This document shows positions 62,100 to 64,000 of a stretch of 64,000 nucleotides of DNA, in pieces. Source of the DNA: CAZSNT01 sp964607765 (lineage in GTDB: Bacteria; Verrucomicrobiota; Lentisphaeria; Oligosphaerales; JABHEG01). Position 1 is the first letter of the stretch. Every line of letters starts with the position of its first letter. A program made the position numbers and the translations under genes. The stretch lies in NCBI GenBank assembly GCA_964607765.1, contig CAZSNT010000037.1:3071-67070 (forward strand), given 5' to 3'. The notes under the pieces are model-generated. The model saw nothing but the letters and a program-made list of their open reading frames with translations, had not been told where the DNA came from and searched no databases.

Positions 62100-63872
62100 A
62101 TGGTCATCAACAGCAGTCCACAGAACCAGAGGAACATCCAATGGTGGGCGCGGGCGCGCTTCGGGATGTTCGTGCACTTCGGTCTTTACGCACAACTCGG
62201 ACGCGGCGAGTGGGTCCGGTTCCTCGACCAGATCCCGCGTGACGAGTACATGGCCCTGATGCCCGAGTTCAACCCGTCACGTTTCGATGCGGACGAATGG
62301 GTCGGGATAGCGAAGGCGGCAGGGGCGCGCTACATCACCATCACGGCCAAGCACCACGACGGGTTCTGCCTGTTCGACAGCGGCCTCACCGACTTCAAGA
62401 TCACGAATACGCCCTTCAAACGCGACTTGATCGGCGAGCTCATCGCGGCTTGCCAACGCAACGACATGCGGATCGTGCTCTACTACTCGCAGCCGGACTG
62501 GCATCACCCGAGCTTCGTGAACCGGCCGGGGTGCTTCAAGGAGTGGCCGGAGGAGCCGCCGGGATCAGACCCCGACTGGCCCGAGTACCAGGACTTCCTG
62601 GAAGGTCAGGTGCGGGAGCTCTGCACGAACTACGGCCGCATCGACGGCATCTGGTGGGACGGCACGCATCGCAGTGAAGCGGACTGGCGCGGCCAACGGC
62701 TCTACGAAATGATCAAGTCATACCATCCACATGCTGTGGTCAATGACCGGGCCCGGTACGGTGACTTCTTCACGCCGGAGCGCCAGATCCCCGCGCTGCC
62801 CGTCGGTGTGCCCTGCGAGTGCTGCGACTCGGTCACGCAGAAGGGCTGGGGCTTTCGCAGCGGCTCCCCGCTCTACTCGCTGCCCAGGCTCCTGAACGAC
62901 TTCCTGAAAGTCACGGCGCTGGGCGCCAATTACCTGCTGAACGTCGGCCCGTTGCCGGACGGCACGATCGCCGAAGACCAGCAGCAGCGGCTGCGCGAGA
63001 TCGGACGCTGGCTGGAGACCAATGGCGAGAGCATTTACGCAACGGATGGCTGCGTCTTCGCCGAGCCATTGCCCCACGTCAAAGCGACACGCCGGAACAG
63101 GACGGTCTACCTGCATCTGCTGCAGTGGCCGGCCAGCGACTGGCTGGACGTTCCCTGCCTGAACGCGGTACCGTCGTCGGTGCGCATGCTCGGCCAACCG
63201 CACGAGCTGTACGCGCGTAAAGGTGAGGAAGGGCCGGAATACGCTGTCGACGGGCAAGGTGTGCCTCCCGGACGCTCGCGCGGTGACGGACACATCCAGG
63301 TGGGGCCGCTGCCCGCCGTGCCGCCGACGTCCCTGCCGCACACGCTCGCCCTCGAATTCGACGACACCCCCGACATCCGCCTCTACCAACGCCCTGAACG
63401 CGTCCTGCAGACAATCGACCTGGACGAGGCAGCCCCTACCGAGCTGGGGGTCGAGAACGCACGCCTCGAAGGGTACGCCGTCAAGGGGCAGGAGCTGAAG
63501 GTGCGTGACGTGCCGCTTCCCGATGGTCAACGTGTTCCGCTGACCGCCGGCGGCCAGTGGGCGCTCACACAGACCGTCACGTGGCAGGTCCGCTGCCGGG
63601 AGGCGGGCAGTTACCGAGTCGCCGTCCGCACCCGCATCGCAGCAGGTTCCGAGGGCACGCGACTCGCCGTCACGGTGGCGGGGCTCTCGGTGACGGCCCG
63701 AACGGAACCGAACGCCGGTGAGCCAGACGGGCTGCACACAACGCTGCTCGGCACACTCGCACTACCGGCCGGGGAGCATGACCTCGTGCTGCAGCCCACG
63801 CAACTGCTGCACGGCCACACGCTCGGCGGCGCGCTGCGGTCCGTGCTGCTTACCCCTGTCCAGCCGCACTGA
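62100..63872 (+). CDS. GH29 alpha-L-fucosidase, cytoplasmic
   Basis: 590 residues from ATG 62100 (GAGGAG 8 nt upstream). GH29 signatures: WWARARFGMFVHFGLYAQ at the start, ITITAKHHDGFCLFDS, and the nucleophile in GIWWDGTHRSE (Asp 187); NYLLNVGPLPDG is the end of the barrel. A beta-rich C-domain of about 230 residues follows. The enzyme releases L-fucose with retention. No signal peptide, so it acts on imported oligosaccharides, perhaps after the SGNH esterase encoded divergently. Confidence 0.92.
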   Translation: MVINSSPQNQRNIQWWARARFGMFVHFGLYAQLGRGEWVRFLDQIPRDEYMALMPEFNPSRFDADEWVGIAKAAGARYITITAKHHDGFCLFDSGLTDFKITNTPFKRDLIGELIAACQRNDMRIVLYYSQPDWHHPSFVNRPGCFKEWPEEPPGSDPDWPEYQDFLEGQVRELCTNYGRIDGIWWDGTHRSEADWRGQRLYEMIKSYHPHAVVNDRARYGDFFTPERQIPALPVGVPCECCDSVTQKGWGFRSGSPLYSLPRLLNDFLKVTALGANYLLNVGPLPDGTIAEDQQQRLREIGRWLETNGESIYATDGCVFAEPLPHVKATRRNRTVYLHLLQWPASDWLDVPCLNAVPSSVRMLGQPHELYARKGEEGPEYAVDGQGVPPGRSRGDGHIQVGPLPAVPPTSLPHTLALEFDDTPDIRLYQRPERVLQTIDLDEAAPTELGVENARLEGYAVKGQELKVRDVPLPDGQRVPLTAGGQWALTQTVTWQVRCREAGSYRVAVRTRIAAGSEGTRLAVTVAGLSVTARTEPNAGEPDGLHTTLLGTLALPAGEHDLVLQPTQLLHGHTLGGALRSVLLTPVQPH

Positions 63873-63938
63873 CCGACATCCGGCCGTACGCCCTGGAGGC
63901 GAATGCCACTGAGATAAGGCCGATTTGGTGCTCCGGGC

Positions 63939-63963
63939 CCCCACCGGCCTCGTGCCGGTGGGG
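63939..63963 (+). terminator. Hairpin after the fucosidase gene
   Basis: CCCCACCGGC-5 nt-GCCGGTGGGG, a perfect 10-bp stem about 65 nt after the stop of the fucosidase gene. There is no T-run after it, so a classical intrinsic terminator is unproven; nothing else is visible to the window end. Confidence 0.45.
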
Positions 63964-64000
63964 TGTAACCGTTAGGCTGGAATCTGCAGGCAGCGAATCA

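Noticed and set aside
1..64000. CRISPR arrays, tRNA or rRNA genes, riboswitches
   Set aside because: No regular spaced repeats, cloverleaf sequences or known aptamer cores were recognised on either strand.

Overview
The window is GC-rich, densely coding DNA that is almost wholly devoted to finding, cutting and metabolising complex (probably sulfated and fucosylated) polysaccharides. The combination of Tat-exported Gfo/Idh/MocA oxidoreductases, beta-propeller and HEAT-repeat secreted proteins, many very large clan-A-like glycoside hydrolases, a heparinase II/III protein, a sulfatase, a fucosidase and an LpxR-type lipid A deacylase points to a Gram-negative member of the PVC superphylum (Kiritimatiellota, Lentisphaerota or Planctomycetota). 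That is an inference from gene content; there is no rRNA in the window. I saw no tRNA, rRNA, CRISPR array or intact transposase.

Layout. 1-7.1 kb: a truncated secreted protein with a carbohydrate-binding fold, a 1.2-kaa HEAT-repeat protein, a Tat-signal gene stub and an LVIVD beta-propeller protein. 7.3-9.5 kb: an isolated Fic AMPylase-type gene and a poorly coding stretch. 9.5-15.1 kb: operon of a GH39-like enzyme and two Tat-exported Gfo/Idh/MocA oxidoreductases. 15.5-16.3 kb: brnTA toxin-antitoxin unit followed by a 35-nt inverted repeat. 16.4-21.4 kb (minus): PHP-domain protein, a phosphatase-like/beta-helix fusion and the stub of a FAD oxidoreductase. 21.6-27.6 kb (plus): deleted copy of a 3-dehydroquinase-like gene, sialidase-like protein, beta-helix protein, intact 3-dehydroquinase-like gene, cytoplasmic Gfo/Idh/MocA and a decayed metallo-beta-lactamase-fold gene. 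28-31 kb: PL11-type rhamnogalacturonan lyase with a 39-codon leader gene under a near-consensus promoter, and a QueG-like Fe-S protein. 31.4-44.2 kb: heparinase-like protein, four-helix-bundle gene framed by CGATT-rich repeats, then an operon of two glycoside hydrolases around a cytosolic toroid-like protein. 44.2-46.2 kb: gene remnants, a large inverted repeat and an AAA/DUF4143 ATPase. 46.2-58.3 kb: a lipoprotein glycosidase, a GNAT-aminotransferase fusion, a LamG/beta-propeller protein and a sulfatase-cupin-glycosidase operon. 58.4-64 kb: ABC-F ATPase, LpxR-like deacylase, SGNH esterase and a GH29 fucosidase.

How it may work together: secreted hydrolases, lyases and beta-helix proteins would open the polymer outside or in the periplasm, exported Gfo/Idh/MocA enzymes would oxidise sugar hydroxyls, and cytosolic sulfatase, fucosidase, dehydratase-like and oxidoreductase enzymes would finish the fragments. 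The other clear theme is decay: at least eight short 5' or 3' gene ends survive between intact genes, often with start signals still recognisable, alongside several inverted repeats. This suggests a region repeatedly rearranged by loss and shuffling of carbohydrate-use cassettes.
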